Assembly: GCF_052324685.1 (NCBI RefSeq)
Contig: NW_027506898.1
Location: forward strand, 1,309,501-1,373,500
Direction: 5' to 3'
Length of the DNA stretch: 64,000 bases
Source of the DNA: Brachyhypopomus gauderio
Taxonomy: Eukaryota; Chordata; Actinopteri; Gymnotiformes; Hypopomidae
The notes under the pieces are model-generated. The model searched no databases. It was not told where the DNA came from and was given only the letters and a program-made list of their open reading frames with translations. Of the stretch, positions 1 to 8,727 are shown in pieces. The translations under genes were made by a program, and so were the position numbers. How positions within the stretch are numbered: position 1 is the first letter of the stretch; each line of letters begins with the position of its first letter.

Positions 1-72
1 AGGTTCCACCGAGAGTCGAACTCGGATTGCTGGATTCAGAATCCAGCGTGCTAACCATTACACCATGGAACC
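1..72 (-). tRNA. tRNA-Gln(CTG), A/C hybrid
   Basis: Carries G26 and U32 of class C but the normal A58 and C5, and has the 5' flank of class D genes. This mixture suggests gene conversion between slots. The anticodon loop is TTCTGAA. All stems pair, so it should fold. Confidence 0.88.
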
Positions 73-299
73 TACGTTAGACACTTCTGAGTCTTGTTTT
101 GCTCGGTTCACAGACCAAGTTAAGCTCAAAGTGATTTGTCATGGGAGAATGCATGTTGCAACAACTACAGACAAGGACTTCCAGCAACAAGATATTTAGT
201 TGAGGTATTCGATTTGGTCAACTGAAAGACACTTTCTGTTTACAGTAGTCTTCAACAATGAAAGCTGGTACAATCCCAGATAAAGAGCATGTAGCAGAA
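73..299 (-). repeat. short (S) spacer, exemplar
   Basis: This 227-bp spacer recurs between most genes with minor variants. It holds no gene. In gene sense it has no run of four T, so no canonical Pol III terminator. It contains one TTAA (in ccaagttaagctc), the site used by the transposon in another copy. The gene 3' end runs directly into TTTCTGC, at best a weak terminator. Confidence 0.85.
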
Positions 300-371
300 A
301 GGTTCCACCGAGAGTCGAACTCGGATTGCTGGATTCAGAGTCCAGAGTGCTAACCATTACACCATGGAACC
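300..371 (-). tRNA. tRNA-Gln(CTG) class A
   Basis: Decodes CAG. Acceptor GGTTCCA pairs with TGGAACC plus discriminator T73. D stem GTGT/GCAC; anticodon stem CTGGA/TCCAG with loop CTCTGAA (anticodon CTG); variable loop CAAT; T stem CCGAG/CTCGG with loop TTCGACT. The A box lies over TGGTGTAATGG and the B box over GAGTTCGACTC. No CCA is encoded. It closely resembles vertebrate tRNA-Gln-CTG as I recall it. This class dominates the right part of the window. Confidence 0.95.
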
Positions 372-598
372 TACATGAGACACTTCTGAGTCTTGTTTTG
401 CTGGGTTCACAGACCAAGTTAAGCTCAAAGTGACTTGTCATGGGAGAATGCATGTTGCAACAACTACAGACAAGGACTTCCAGCAACAAGATAATTAGTT
501 GAGGTATTTGATTTGGTCAACTGAAAGACACTTTCTGTTTACAGTAGTCTTCAACAATGAAAGCTGGTACAATCCCAGATAAAGAGCATGTAGCAGAA

Positions 599-670
599 AG
601 GTTCCACCGAGAGTCGAACTCGGATCACTGGATTCAAAGTCCAGAGTGCTGACCATTACACCATGGAACC
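599..670 (-). tRNA. tRNA-Gln(TTG) class T
   Basis: Decodes CAA (and CAG by wobble). It matches class A except for loop CTTTGAA (anticodon TTG), C in place of U just before A21, and variable loop TGAT. All stems are fully paired. A T4 run lies about 6 bases upstream in the 5' flank (cagcaaaag on the plus strand), which could stop transcripts arriving from the L spacer. Its own 3' end has only TTTC. Confidence 0.95.
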
Positions 671-700
671 CACAGCAAAAGTTGTTTCTAGCAAATGAGT

Positions 701-739
701 TGCTGGATTCAGAGTCCAGAATGCTAACACCATGGAACC
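701..739 (-). pseudogene. half tRNA-Gln(CTG) relic
   Basis: In gene sense this gives GGTTCCATGGTG, then a D arm with its loop mostly lost, then TTAGCATTCTGGACTCTGAA and TCCAGCA. The anticodon arm with CTG is intact; the T arm, B box and 3' acceptor strand are absent. Without a B box it is unlikely to be transcribed by itself. The same relic lies 102-140 bases after the start of every class T gene. Confidence 0.85.
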
Positions 740-764
740 AGCAAATAGGTTTCCAACTTCTCTG

Positions 765-810
765 CCGTTGATTTCAGAGTCTGTTGTGCTTACTACTGCA
801 TCACGCAACC
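765..810 (-). pseudogene. older, diverged half tRNA-Gln relic
   Basis: Gene-sense sequence starts GGTTGCGTGATGCAGTAG, continues TAAGCAC and then ACTCTGAA. It aligns with the 5' half of tRNA-Gln at roughly 28-30 of 39 positions, including GGTT, the 3' D strand (AGCAC) and the anticodon loop with CTG. The anticodon stem no longer pairs well and the T arm is gone. Found at +166 to +211 of each class T gene. Chance similarity is possible but the ordered matches argue against it. Confidence 0.55.
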
Positions 811-834
811 AAAGAAATTAGCTTTTGTGAATAC

Positions 835-860
835 TGTTTTGCTGAACACATAGCAAAACA
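835..860. other. perfect hairpin in L spacer
   Basis: TGTTTTGCT (835-843) is the exact inverse complement of AGCAAAACA (852-860) with an 8-base loop. It recurs in the other L spacers; the copy in 44415-44807 has lost two bases from the loop. The left arm resembles tgttttgctgggttcac in S spacers, so the L spacer may be an aged S spacer. Confidence 0.6.
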
Positions 861-1062
861 TCCTGTCCTGAGACCCTAGCATATTTGGATTTAAATGACT
901 TCACCAATTCTAGGATAATCAGAAAGCTGTTTGCCACAAGAACAAGCATGTAAAAATTCTGAAAACAATTCATGAAATATGCTGGAATTATATAGACCGC
1001 AAGCATGTGATAGAGCTTGCATGGAGAAAAGACCTGCAAGCTGGAATCAACACTAATGAATC

Positions 1063-1066
1063 AAAA
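1063..1066 (-). terminator. T4 Pol III terminator of class B gene
   Basis: In gene sense, T73 of the class B tRNA starts a TTTT run followed by GATT. Most class B copies share it (plus-strand atcaaaagg). It would leave a trailer of three U or fewer. Class A, C, D and T genes have only TTTC here. Confidence 0.75.
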
Positions 1067-1137
1067 GGTTCCACTGAGAGTTGAACTCAGATTGCTGGAT
1101 TCAGAGTCCAGAGTGCTAACCATTACACCATGGAACC
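1066..1137 (-). tRNA. tRNA-Gln(CTG) class B
   Basis: Same as class A except the T arm: stem CTGAG/CTCAG with loop TTCAACT. Relative to class A both strands of one pair have changed (C50:G64 to U50:A64), so pairing is kept, which suggests selection on the folded RNA. It is the only class with T4 runs at both ends. One copy accompanies every class T gene, 465-469 bp away, so the two classes are locked in a 1:1 ratio (44 each). Confidence 0.95.
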
Positions 1138-1138
1138 T

Positions 1139-1142
1139 AAAA
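1139..1142 (-). terminator. T4 run just upstream of class B gene
   Basis: Gene-sense CTTATCTTTTA ends one base before the class B gene. It should stop polymerase reading in from the preceding class A/C/D gene. It recurs at nearly every class B gene but not at 61015 or 63276, which have class A-type 5' flanks. Confidence 0.55.
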
Positions 1143-1365
1143 GATAAGTTCTGATTCTTCTGTTTTGCTGGGTTCACAGACCAAGTTAAGCTCAAAGTGA
1201 CTTGTCTTGAGAGGATGCAAGTTGCAACAACTACAGACAAGGACTTCCAGCAACAAGATATTTAGTTGAGGTATTCGATTTGGTCAACTGAAAGACACTT
1301 TCTGTTTACACTAGTCTTCAACAATGAAAGCTGGTACAATCCCAGATAAAGAGCATGTAGCAGAA

Positions 1366-1437
1366 AGGTTCCACCGAGAGTCGAACTCGGATTGCTGGAT
1401 TCAGAGTCCAGAGTGCTAAACATTACACCATGGAACC
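1366..1437 (-). tRNA. tRNA-Gln(CTG), class A with G19U
   Basis: D loop AATGTTTA in place of AATGGTTA: G19 is U, losing the G19-C56 tertiary pair and altering the A box. Stems are intact. It occupies the slot held by class C elsewhere. Function doubtful. Confidence 0.8.
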
Positions 1438-1664
1438 TACATTAGACATTTCTGAGTCTTGTTTTGCTGGGTTCACAGACCAAGTTAAGCTCAAAGTGAC
1501 TTGTCTTGAGAGGATGCAGGTTGCAACAACTACAGACAAGGACTTCCAGCAACAAGATGTTTAGTTGAGGTATTCGATTTGGTCAACTGAAAGACACTTT
1601 CTGTTTACACTAGTCTTCAACAACGAAAGCTGGTACAACCCCTGATAAAGAGCATGTAGCAGAA

Positions 1665-1736
1665 AGGTTCCACCGAGAGTCGAACTTGGATTGCTGGATT
1701 CAGAGTCCAGCGTGCTAACCATTACACCATGGAACC
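1665..1736 (-). tRNA. tRNA-Gln(CTG) class D
   Basis: G26 and T stem CCAAG/CTCGG, which leaves an A51.C63 mismatch; otherwise a normal cloverleaf with loop CTCTGAA. Confined to the left part of the window, always in the slot just before a class T gene (in plus-strand order). Confidence 0.87.
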
Positions 1737-1963
1737 TACGTTAGACACTTCTGAGTCTTGTTTTGCTGGGTTCACAGACCAAGTTAAGCTCAAAGTGACT
1801 TGTCATGGGAGAATGCATGTTGCAACAACTACAGACAAGGACTTCCAGCAACAAGATAATTAGTTGAGGTATTTGATTTGGTCAACTGAAAGACACTTTC
1901 TGTTTACAGTAGTCTTCAACAATGAAAGCTGGTACAATCCCAGATAAAGAGCATGTAGCAGAA

Positions 1964-2035
1964 AGGTTCCACCGAGAGTCGAACTCGGATCACTGGATTC
2001 AAAGTCCAGAGTGCTGACCATTACACCATGGAACC
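1964..2035 (-). tRNA. tRNA-Gln(TTG) class T
   Basis: As at 599, no changes seen. Confidence 0.94.
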
Positions 2036-2430
2036 CACAGCAAAAGGTGTTTCTAGAAAATGAGTTGCTGGATTCAGAGTCCAGAATGCTAACACCATGG
2101 AACCAGCAAATAGGTTTCCAACTTCTCTGCCGTTGATTTCAGAGTCTGTTGTGCTTACCACTGCATCACGCAACCAAAGAAATTAGCTTTTGTGAATACT
2201 GTTTTGCTGAACACATAGCAAAACATCCTGTCCTGAGACCCTAGCATATTTGGATTTAAATGACTTCACCAATTCTAGGATAATCAGAAAGCTGTTTGCC
2301 ACAAGAACAAGCATGTAAAAATTCTGAAAACAATTCATGAAATATGCTGGAATTATATATACCGCAAGCATGTGATAGAGCTTGCATGGAGAAAAGACCT
2401 GCAAGCTGGAATCAACACTAATGAATCAAA
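2036..2430 (-). repeat. L spacer, subtype L2
   Basis: L2 is marked by ggtgtttctagaaaatgag, taccactgc and tatatacc. Confidence 0.8.
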
Positions 2431-2502
2431 AGGTTCCACTGAGAGTTGAACTCAGATTGCTGGATTCAGAGTCCAGAGTGCTAACCATTACACCATGGAA
2501 CC
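2431..2502 (-). tRNA. tRNA-Gln(CTG) class B
   Basis: As at 1066. Confidence 0.94.
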
Positions 2503-2730
2503 TAAAAGATAAGTTCTGATTCTTCTGTTTTGCTGGGTTCACAGACCAAGTTAAGCTCAAAGTGACTTGTCTTGAGAGGATGCAAGTTGCAACAACTACA
2601 GACAAGGACTTGCAGCAACAAGATATTTAGTTGAGGTATTCGATTTGGTCAACTGAAAGACACTTTCTGTTTACAGTAGTCTTCAACAATGAAAGCTGGT
2701 ACAATCCCAGATAAAGAGCATGTAGCAGAA

Positions 2731-2802
2731 AGGTTCCACCGAGAGTCGAACTCGGATTGCTGGATTCAGAGTCCAGAGTGCAAACCATTACACCATGGAA
2801 CA
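2731..2802 (-). tRNA. tRNA-Gln(CTG) class A21U, G1 lost
   Basis: A21 is U (gtgcaaacc on the plus strand), which disturbs the 8-14-21 core triple. G1 is also U here, breaking the 1:72 pair. Likely impaired. Confidence 0.75.
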
Positions 2803-3028
2803 TACATGAGACACTTCTGAGTCTTGTTTTGCTGGGTTCACAGACCAAGTTAAGCTCAAAGTGACTTGTCATGGGAGAATGCATGTTGCAACAACTACAG
2901 ACAAGGACTTCCAGCAACAAGATAATTAGTTGAGGTATTTGATTTGGTCAACTGAAAGACACTTTCTGTTTACAGTAGTCTTCAACAATGAAAGCTGGTA
3001 CAATCCCAGATAAAGAGCAATAGCAGAA

Positions 3029-3100
3029 AGGTTCCACCGAGAGTCGAACTCGGATCACTGGATTCAAAGTCCAGAGTGCTGACCATTACACCATGGAACC
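3029..3100 (-). tRNA. tRNA-Gln(TTG) class T
   Basis: As at 599. The 3' flank is the one-base-shorter gagcaatagc form. Confidence 0.94.
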
Positions 3101-3495
3101 CACAGCAAAAGTTGTTTCTAGCAAATGAGTTGCTGGATTCAGAGTCCAGAATGCTAACACCATGGAAACAGCAAATAGGTTTCCAACTTCTCTGTCGTTG
3201 ATTTCAGAGTCTGTTGTGCTTACTACTGCATCACGCAACCAAAGAAATTAGCTTTTGTGAATACTGTTTTGCTGAACACATAGCAAAACATCCTGTCCTG
3301 AGACCCTAGCATATTTGGATTTAAATGACTTCACCAATTCTAGGATAATCAGAAAGCTGTTTGCCACAAGAACAAGCATGTAAAAATTCTGAAAACAATT
3401 CATGAAATATGCTGGAATTATATAGACCGCAAGCATGTGATAGAGCTTGCATGGAGAAAAGACCTGCAAGCTGGAATCAACACTAATGAATCAAA
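3101..3495 (-). repeat. L spacer, subtype L1
   Basis: L1 is like L0 but has gaaacagc in the half-tRNA relic, damaging its acceptor strand. Confidence 0.8.
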
Positions 3496-3567
3496 AGGTT
3501 CCACTGAGAGTTGAACTCAGATTGCTGGATTCAGAGTCCAGAGTGCTAACCATTACACCATGGAACC
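3496..3567 (-). tRNA. tRNA-Gln(CTG) class B
   Basis: As at 1066. Confidence 0.94.
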
Positions 3568-3795
3568 TAAAAGATAAGTTCTGATTCTTCTGTTTTGCTG
3601 GGTTCACAGACCAAGTTAAGCTCAAAGTGACTTGTCTTGAGAGGATGCAAGTTGCAACAACTACAGACAAGGACTTCCAGCAACAAGATATTTAGTTGAG
3701 GTATTCGATTTGGTCAACTGAAAGACACTTTCTGTTTACACTAGTCTTCAACAATGAAAGCTGGTACAATCCCAGATAAAGAGCATGTAGCAGAA

Positions 3796-3867
3796 AGGTT
3801 CCACCGAGAGTCGAACTCGGATCGCTGGATTCAAAGTCCAGAGTGCTGACCATTACACCATGGAACC
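3796..3867 (-). tRNA. tRNA-Gln(TTG) class T, CGAT variable loop
   Basis: Variable loop is CGAT in place of TGAT. This gene follows directly after a class B gene because the C and D slots are missing, marking an unequal-crossover joint. Confidence 0.93.
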
Positions 3868-4262
3868 CACAGCAAAAGGTGTTTCTAGAAAATGAGTTGC
3901 TGGATTCAGAGTCCAGAATGCTAACACCATGGAACCAGCAAATAGGTTTCCAACTTCTCTGCCGTTGATTTCAGAGTCTGTTGTGCTTACCACTGCATCA
4001 CGCAACCAAAGAAATTAGCTTTTGTGAATACTGTTTTGCTGAACACATAGCAAAACATCCTGTCCTGAGACCCTAGCATATTTGGATTTAAATGACTTCA
4101 CCAATTCTAGGATAATCAGAAAGCTGTTTGCCACAAGAACAAGCATGTAAAAATTCTGAAAACAATTCATGAAATATGCTGGAATTATATATACCGCAAG
4201 CATGTGATAGAGCTTGGATGGAGAAAAGACCTGCAAGCTGGAATCAACACTAATGAATCAAA
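3868..4262 (-). repeat. L spacer, subtype L2
   Basis: One base (gagcttggatgg) differs in the hairpin arm near its right end. Confidence 0.8.
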
Positions 4263-4334
4263 AGGTTCCACTGAGAGTTGAACTCAGATTGCTGGATTCA
4301 GAGTCCAGAGTGCTAACCATTACACCATGGAACC
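4263..4334 (-). tRNA. tRNA-Gln(CTG) class B
   Basis: As at 1066. Confidence 0.94.
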
Positions 4335-4562
4335 TAAAAGATAAGTTCTGATTCTTCTGTTTTGCTGGGTTCACAGACCAAGTTAAGCTCAAAGTGACTT
4401 GTCTTGAGAGGATGCAAGTTGCAACAACTACAGACAAGGACTTGCAGCAACAAGATATTTAGTTGAGGTATTCGATTTGGTCAACTGAAAGACACTTTCT
4501 GTTTACAGTAGTCTTCAACAATGAAAGCTGGTACAATCCCAGATAAAGAGCATGTAGCAGAA

Positions 4563-4634
4563 AGGTTCCACCGAGAGTCGAACTCGGATTGCTGGATTCA
4601 GAGTCCAGAGTGCAAACCATTACACCATGGAACC
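4563..4634 (-). tRNA. tRNA-Gln(CTG) class A21U
   Basis: Class A with U at position 21 as the only change. Stems fully paired; tertiary core weakened, so activity is uncertain. Confidence 0.83.
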
Positions 4635-4860
4635 TACATGAGACACTTCTGATTCTTGTTTTGCTGGGTTCACAGACCAAGTTAAGCTCAAAGTGACTTG
4701 TCATGGGAGAATGCATGTTGCAACAACTACAGACAAGGACTTCCAGCAACAAGATAATTAGTTGAGGTATTTGATTTGGTCAACTGAAAGACACTTTCTG
4801 TTTACAGTAGTCTTCAACAATGAAAGCTGGTACAATCCCAGATAAAGAGCAATAGCAGAA

Positions 4861-4932
4861 AGGTTCCACCGAGAGTCGAACTCGGATCACTGGATTCAAA
4901 GTCCAGAGTGCTGACCATTACACCATGGAACC
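4861..4932 (-). tRNA. tRNA-Gln(TTG) class T
   Basis: As at 599. Confidence 0.94.
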
Positions 4933-5327
4933 CACAGCAAAAGTTGTTTCTAGCAAATGAGTTGCTGGATTCAGAGTCCAGAATGCTAACACCATGGAAA
5001 CAGCAAATAGGTTTCCAACTTCTCTGTCGTTGATTTCAGAGTCTGTTGTGCTTACTACTGCATCACGCAACCAAAGAAATTAGCTTTTGTGAATACTGTT
5101 TTGCTGAACACATAGCAAAACATCCTGTCCTGAGACCCTAGCATATTTGGATTTAAATGACTTCACCAATTCTAGGATAATCAGAAAGCTGTTTGCCACA
5201 AGAACAAGCATGTAAAAATTCTGAAAACAATTCATGAAATATGCTGGAATTATATAGACCGCAAGCATGTGATAGAGCTTGCATGGAGAAAAGACCTGCA
5301 AGCTGGAATCAACACTAATGAATCAAA
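4933..5327 (-). repeat. L spacer, subtype L1
   Basis: Intact copy. Confidence 0.8.
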
Positions 5328-5399
5328 AGGTTCCACTGAGAGTTGAACTCAGATTGCTGGATTCAGAGTCCAGAGTGCTAACCATTACACCATGGAACC
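5328..5399 (-). tRNA. tRNA-Gln(CTG) class B
   Basis: As at 1066. Confidence 0.94.
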
Positions 5400-5627
5400 T
5401 AAAAGATAAGTTCTGATTCTTCTGTTTTGCTGGGTTCACAGACCAAGTTAAGCTCAAAGTGACTTGTCTTGAGAGGATGCAAGTTGCAACAACTACAGAC
5501 AAGGACTTCCAGCAACAAGATATTTAGTTGAGGTATTCGATTTGGTCAACTGAAAGACACTTTCTGTTTACACTAGTCTTCAACAATGAAAGCTGGTACA
5601 ATCCCAGATAAAGAGCATGTAGCAGAA

Positions 5628-5699
5628 AGGTTCCACCGAGAGCCGAACTCGGATTGCTGGATTCAGAATCCAGCGTGCTAACCATTACACCATGAAACC
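5628..5699 (-). tRNA. tRNA-Gln(CTG)-like, class C, probably impaired
   Basis: Differs from class A by G26, U32 (loop TTCTGAA), C5 to U (a U.G wobble with G68) and A58 to G (T loop TTCGGCT). A58 is near-universal in tRNA: it forms the T-loop reverse-Hoogsteen pair, is methylated, and its DNA base is a core B-box position. The change should weaken both transcription and folding. Ten copies occur, all in the left part and in the same slot, so the defect spread with the higher-order repeat. Confidence 0.75.
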
Positions 5700-5926
5700 T
5701 ACATTAGACATTTCTGAGTCTTGTTTTGCTGGGTTCACAGACCAAGTTAAGCTCAAAGTGACTTGTCTTGAGAGGATGCAGGTTGCAACAACTACAGACA
5801 AGGACTTCCAGCAACAAGATGTTTAGTTGAGGTATTCGATTTGGTCAACTGAAAGACACTTTCTGTTTACACTAGTCTTCAACAACGAAAGCTGGTACAA
5901 CCCCTGATAAAGAGCATGTAGCAGAA

Positions 5927-5998
5927 AGGTTCCACCGAGAGTCGAACTTGGATTGCTGGATTCAGAGTCCAGCGTGCTAACCATTACACCATGGAACC
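5927..5998 (-). tRNA. tRNA-Gln(CTG) class D
   Basis: As at 1665. Confidence 0.87.
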
Positions 5999-6225
5999 TA
6001 CGTTAGACACTTCTGAGTCTTGTTTTGCTGGGTTCACAGACCAAGTTAAGCTCAAAGTGACTTGTCATGGGAGAATGCATGTTGCAACAACTACAGACAA
6101 GGACTTCCAGCAACAAGATAATTAGTTGAGGTATTTGATTTGGTCAACTGAAAGACACTTTCTGTTTACAGTAGTCTTCAACAATGAAAGCTGGTACAAT
6201 CCCAGATAAAGAGCATGTAGCAGAA

Positions 6226-6297
6226 AGATTCCACCGAGAGTCGAACTCGGATCACTGGATTCAAAGTCCAGAGTGCTGACCATTACACCATGGAACC
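6226..6297 (-). tRNA. tRNA-Gln(TTG) class T, C71U
   Basis: C71 is U (agattcc on the plus strand), giving a G2.U71 wobble in the acceptor stem. Shared with 8656, 11086 and 17310. Confidence 0.92.
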
Positions 6298-6692
6298 CAC
6301 AGCAAAAGGTGTTTCTAGAAAATGAGTTGCTGGATTCAGAGTCCAGAATGCTAACACCATGGAACCAGCAAATAGGTTTCCAACTTCTCTGCCGTTGATT
6401 TCAGAGTCTGTTGTGCTTACCACTGCATCACGCAACCAAAGAAATTAGCTTTTGTGAATACTGTTTTGCTGAACACATAGCAAAACATCCTGTCCTGAGA
6501 CCCTAGCATATTTGGATTTAAATGACTTCACCAATTCTAGGATAATCAGAAAGCTGTTTGCCACAAGAACAAGCATGTAAAAATTCTGAAAACAATTCAT
6601 GAAATATGCTGGAATTATATATACCGCAAGCATGTGATAGAGCTTGCATGGAGAAAAGACCTGCAAGCTGGAATCAACACTAATGAATCAAA
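6298..6692 (-). repeat. L spacer, subtype L2
   Basis: Intact copy. Confidence 0.8.
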
Positions 6693-6764
6693 AGGTTCCA
6701 CTGAGAGTTGAACTCAGATTGCTGGATTCAGAGTCCAGAGTGCTAACCATTACACCATGGAACC
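6693..6764 (-). tRNA. tRNA-Gln(CTG) class B
   Basis: As at 1066. Confidence 0.94.
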
Positions 6765-6992
6765 TAAAAGATAAGTTCTGATTCTTCTGTTTTGCTGGGT
6801 TCACAGACCAAGTTAAGCTCAAAGTGACTTGTCTTGAGAGGATGCAAGTTGCAACAACTACAGACAAGGACTTGCAGCAACAAGATATTTAGTTGAGGTA
6901 TTCGATTTGGTCAACTGAAAGACACTTTCTGTTTACAGTAGTCTTCAACAATGAAAGCTGGTACAATCCCAGATAAAGAGCATGTAGCAGAA

Positions 6993-7064
6993 AGGTTCCA
7001 CCGAGAGTCGAACTCGGATTGCTGGATTCAGAGTCCAGAGTGCAAACCATTACACCATGGAACC
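6993..7064 (-). tRNA. tRNA-Gln(CTG) class A21U
   Basis: As at 4563. Confidence 0.83.
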
Positions 7065-7290
7065 TACATGAGACACTTCTGAGTCTTGTTTTGCTGGGTT
7101 CACAGACCAAGTTAAGCTCAAAGTGACTTGTCATGGGAGAATGCATGTTGCAACAACTACAGACAAGGACTTCCAGCAACAAGATAATTAGTTGAGGTAT
7201 TTGATTTGGTCAACTGAAAGACACTTTCTGTTTACAGTAGTCTTCAACAATGAAAGCTGGTACAATCCCAGATAAAGAGCAATAGCAGAA

Positions 7291-7362
7291 AGGTTCCACC
7301 GAGAGTCGAACTCGGATCACTGGATTCAAAGTCCAGAGTGCTGACCATTACACCATGGAACC
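7291..7362 (-). tRNA. tRNA-Gln(TTG) class T
   Basis: As at 599. Confidence 0.94.
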
Positions 7363-7757
7363 CACAGCAAAAGTTGTTTCTAGCAAATGAGTTGCTGGAT
7401 TCAGAGTCCAGAATGCTAACACCATGGAAACAGCAAATAGGTTTCCAACTTCTCTGTCGTTGATTTCAGAGTCTGTTGTGCTTACTACTGCATCACGCAA
7501 CCAAAGAAATTAGCTTTTGTGAATACTGTTTTGCTGAACACATAGCAAAACATCCTGTCCTGAGACCCTAGCATATTTGGATTTAAATGACTTCACCAAT
7601 TCTAGGATAATCAGAAAGCTGTTTGCCACAAGAACAAGCATGTAAAAATTCTGAAAACAATTCATGAAATATGCTGGAATTATATAGACCGCAAGCATGT
7701 GATAGAGCTTGCATGGAGAAAAGACCTGCAAGCTGGAATCAACACTAATGAATCAAA
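7363..7757 (-). repeat. L spacer, subtype L1
   Basis: Intact copy. Confidence 0.8.
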
Positions 7758-7829
7758 AGGTTCCACTGAGAGTTGAACTCAGATTGCTGGATTCAGAGTC
7801 CAGAGTGCTAACCATTACACCATGGAACC
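7758..7829 (-). tRNA. tRNA-Gln(CTG) class B
   Basis: As at 1066. Confidence 0.94.
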
Positions 7830-8057
7830 TAAAAGATAAGTTCTGATTCTTCTGTTTTGCTGGGTTCACAGACCAAGTTAAGCTCAAAGTGACTTGTCTT
7901 GAGAGGATGCAAGTTGCAACAACTACAGACAAGGACTTCCAGCAACAAGATATTTAGTTGAGGTATTCGATTTGGTCAACTGAAAGACACTTTCTGTTTA
8001 CACTAGTCTTCAACAATGAAAGCTGGTACAATCCCAGATAAAGAGCATGTAGCAGAA

Positions 8058-8129
8058 AGGTTCCACCGAGAGCCGAACTCGGATTGCTGGATTCAGAATC
8101 CAGCGTGCTAACCATTACACCATGAAACC
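8058..8129 (-). tRNA. tRNA-Gln(CTG)-like, class C, probably impaired
   Basis: As at 5628. Confidence 0.75.
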
Positions 8130-8356
8130 TACATTAGACATTTCTGAGTCTTGTTTTGCTGGGTTCACAGACCAAGTTAAGCTCAAAGTGACTTGTCTTG
8201 AGAGGATGCAGGTTGCAACAACTACAGACAAGGACTTCCAGCAACAAGATGTTTAGTTGAGGTATTCGATTTGGTCAACTGAAAGACACTTTCTGTTTAC
8301 ACTAGTCTTCAACAACGAAAGCTGGTACAACCCCTGATAAAGAGCATGTAGCAGAA

Positions 8357-8428
8357 AGGTTCCACCGAGAGTCGAACTTGGATTGCTGGATTCAGAGTCC
8401 AGCGTGCTAACCATTACACCATGGAACC
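8357..8428 (-). tRNA. tRNA-Gln(CTG) class D
   Basis: As at 1665. Confidence 0.87.
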
Positions 8429-8655
8429 TACGTTAGACACTTCTGAGTCTTGTTTTGCTGGGTTCACAGACCAAGTTAAGCTCAAAGTGACTTGTCATGG
8501 GAGAATGCATGTTGCAACAACTACAGACAAGGACTTCCAGCAACAAGATAATTAGTTGAGGTATTTGATTTGGTCAACTGAAAGACACTTTCTGTTTACA
8601 GTAGTCTTCAACAATGAAAGCTGGTACAATCCCAGATAAAGAGCATGTAGCAGAA

Positions 8656-8727
8656 AGATTCCACCGAGAGTCGAACTCGGATCACTGGATTCAAAGTCCA
8701 GAGTGCTGACCATTACACCATGGAACC
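8656..8727 (-). tRNA. tRNA-Gln(TTG) class T, C71U
   Basis: As at 6226. Confidence 0.92.

Larger units (their letters stand above)
671..1065 (-). repeat. long (L) spacer with two half-tRNA relics, exemplar
   Basis: This 395-bp spacer always joins a class T gene to the class B gene at higher coordinates and occurs 44 times. It holds a clear half tRNA-Gln (701-739), a diverged half (765-810), a 9-bp-stem hairpin (835-860), alternative hairpins (999-1041) and several T4 runs in gene sense. A 73-codon open frame on the minus strand recurs in nearly all copies but has no recognisable domain. Subtype L0 (gttgtttctagc with gaaccagc). Confidence 0.85.
599..1963 (-). repeat. higher-order repeat, 1365-bp short form
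   Basis: Slots T-B-(G19U)-D. Lacks the B/A21U/T part of the full repeat. Confidence 0.85.
1964..3795 (-). repeat. higher-order repeat, 1832-bp form
   Basis: Slots T-B-A21U-T-B. Shorter than 2430 by exactly two 299-bp units (C and D). Confidence 0.85.
3796..6225 (-). repeat. higher-order repeat, full 2430 bp
   Basis: Slots T-B-A21U-T-B-C-D with steps 467, 300, 298, 467, 300, 299 and 299. Confidence 0.92.
6226..8655 (-). repeat. higher-order repeat, full 2430 bp
   Basis: Appears almost base-identical to the next copy. Confidence 0.92.

Noticed and set aside
196-489. 97-codon minus-strand open frame repeated in many units
   Set aside because: It runs straight through a tRNA gene and its flanks; it is open by chance and copied with the monomer.
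818-1039. 73-codon minus-strand open frame repeated in the L spacers
   Set aside because: It lies in spacer DNA between tRNA genes, has no recognisable domain, and its conservation is explained by recent duplication. Two copies carry 2-bp indels (44415-44807 and 53497-53893).
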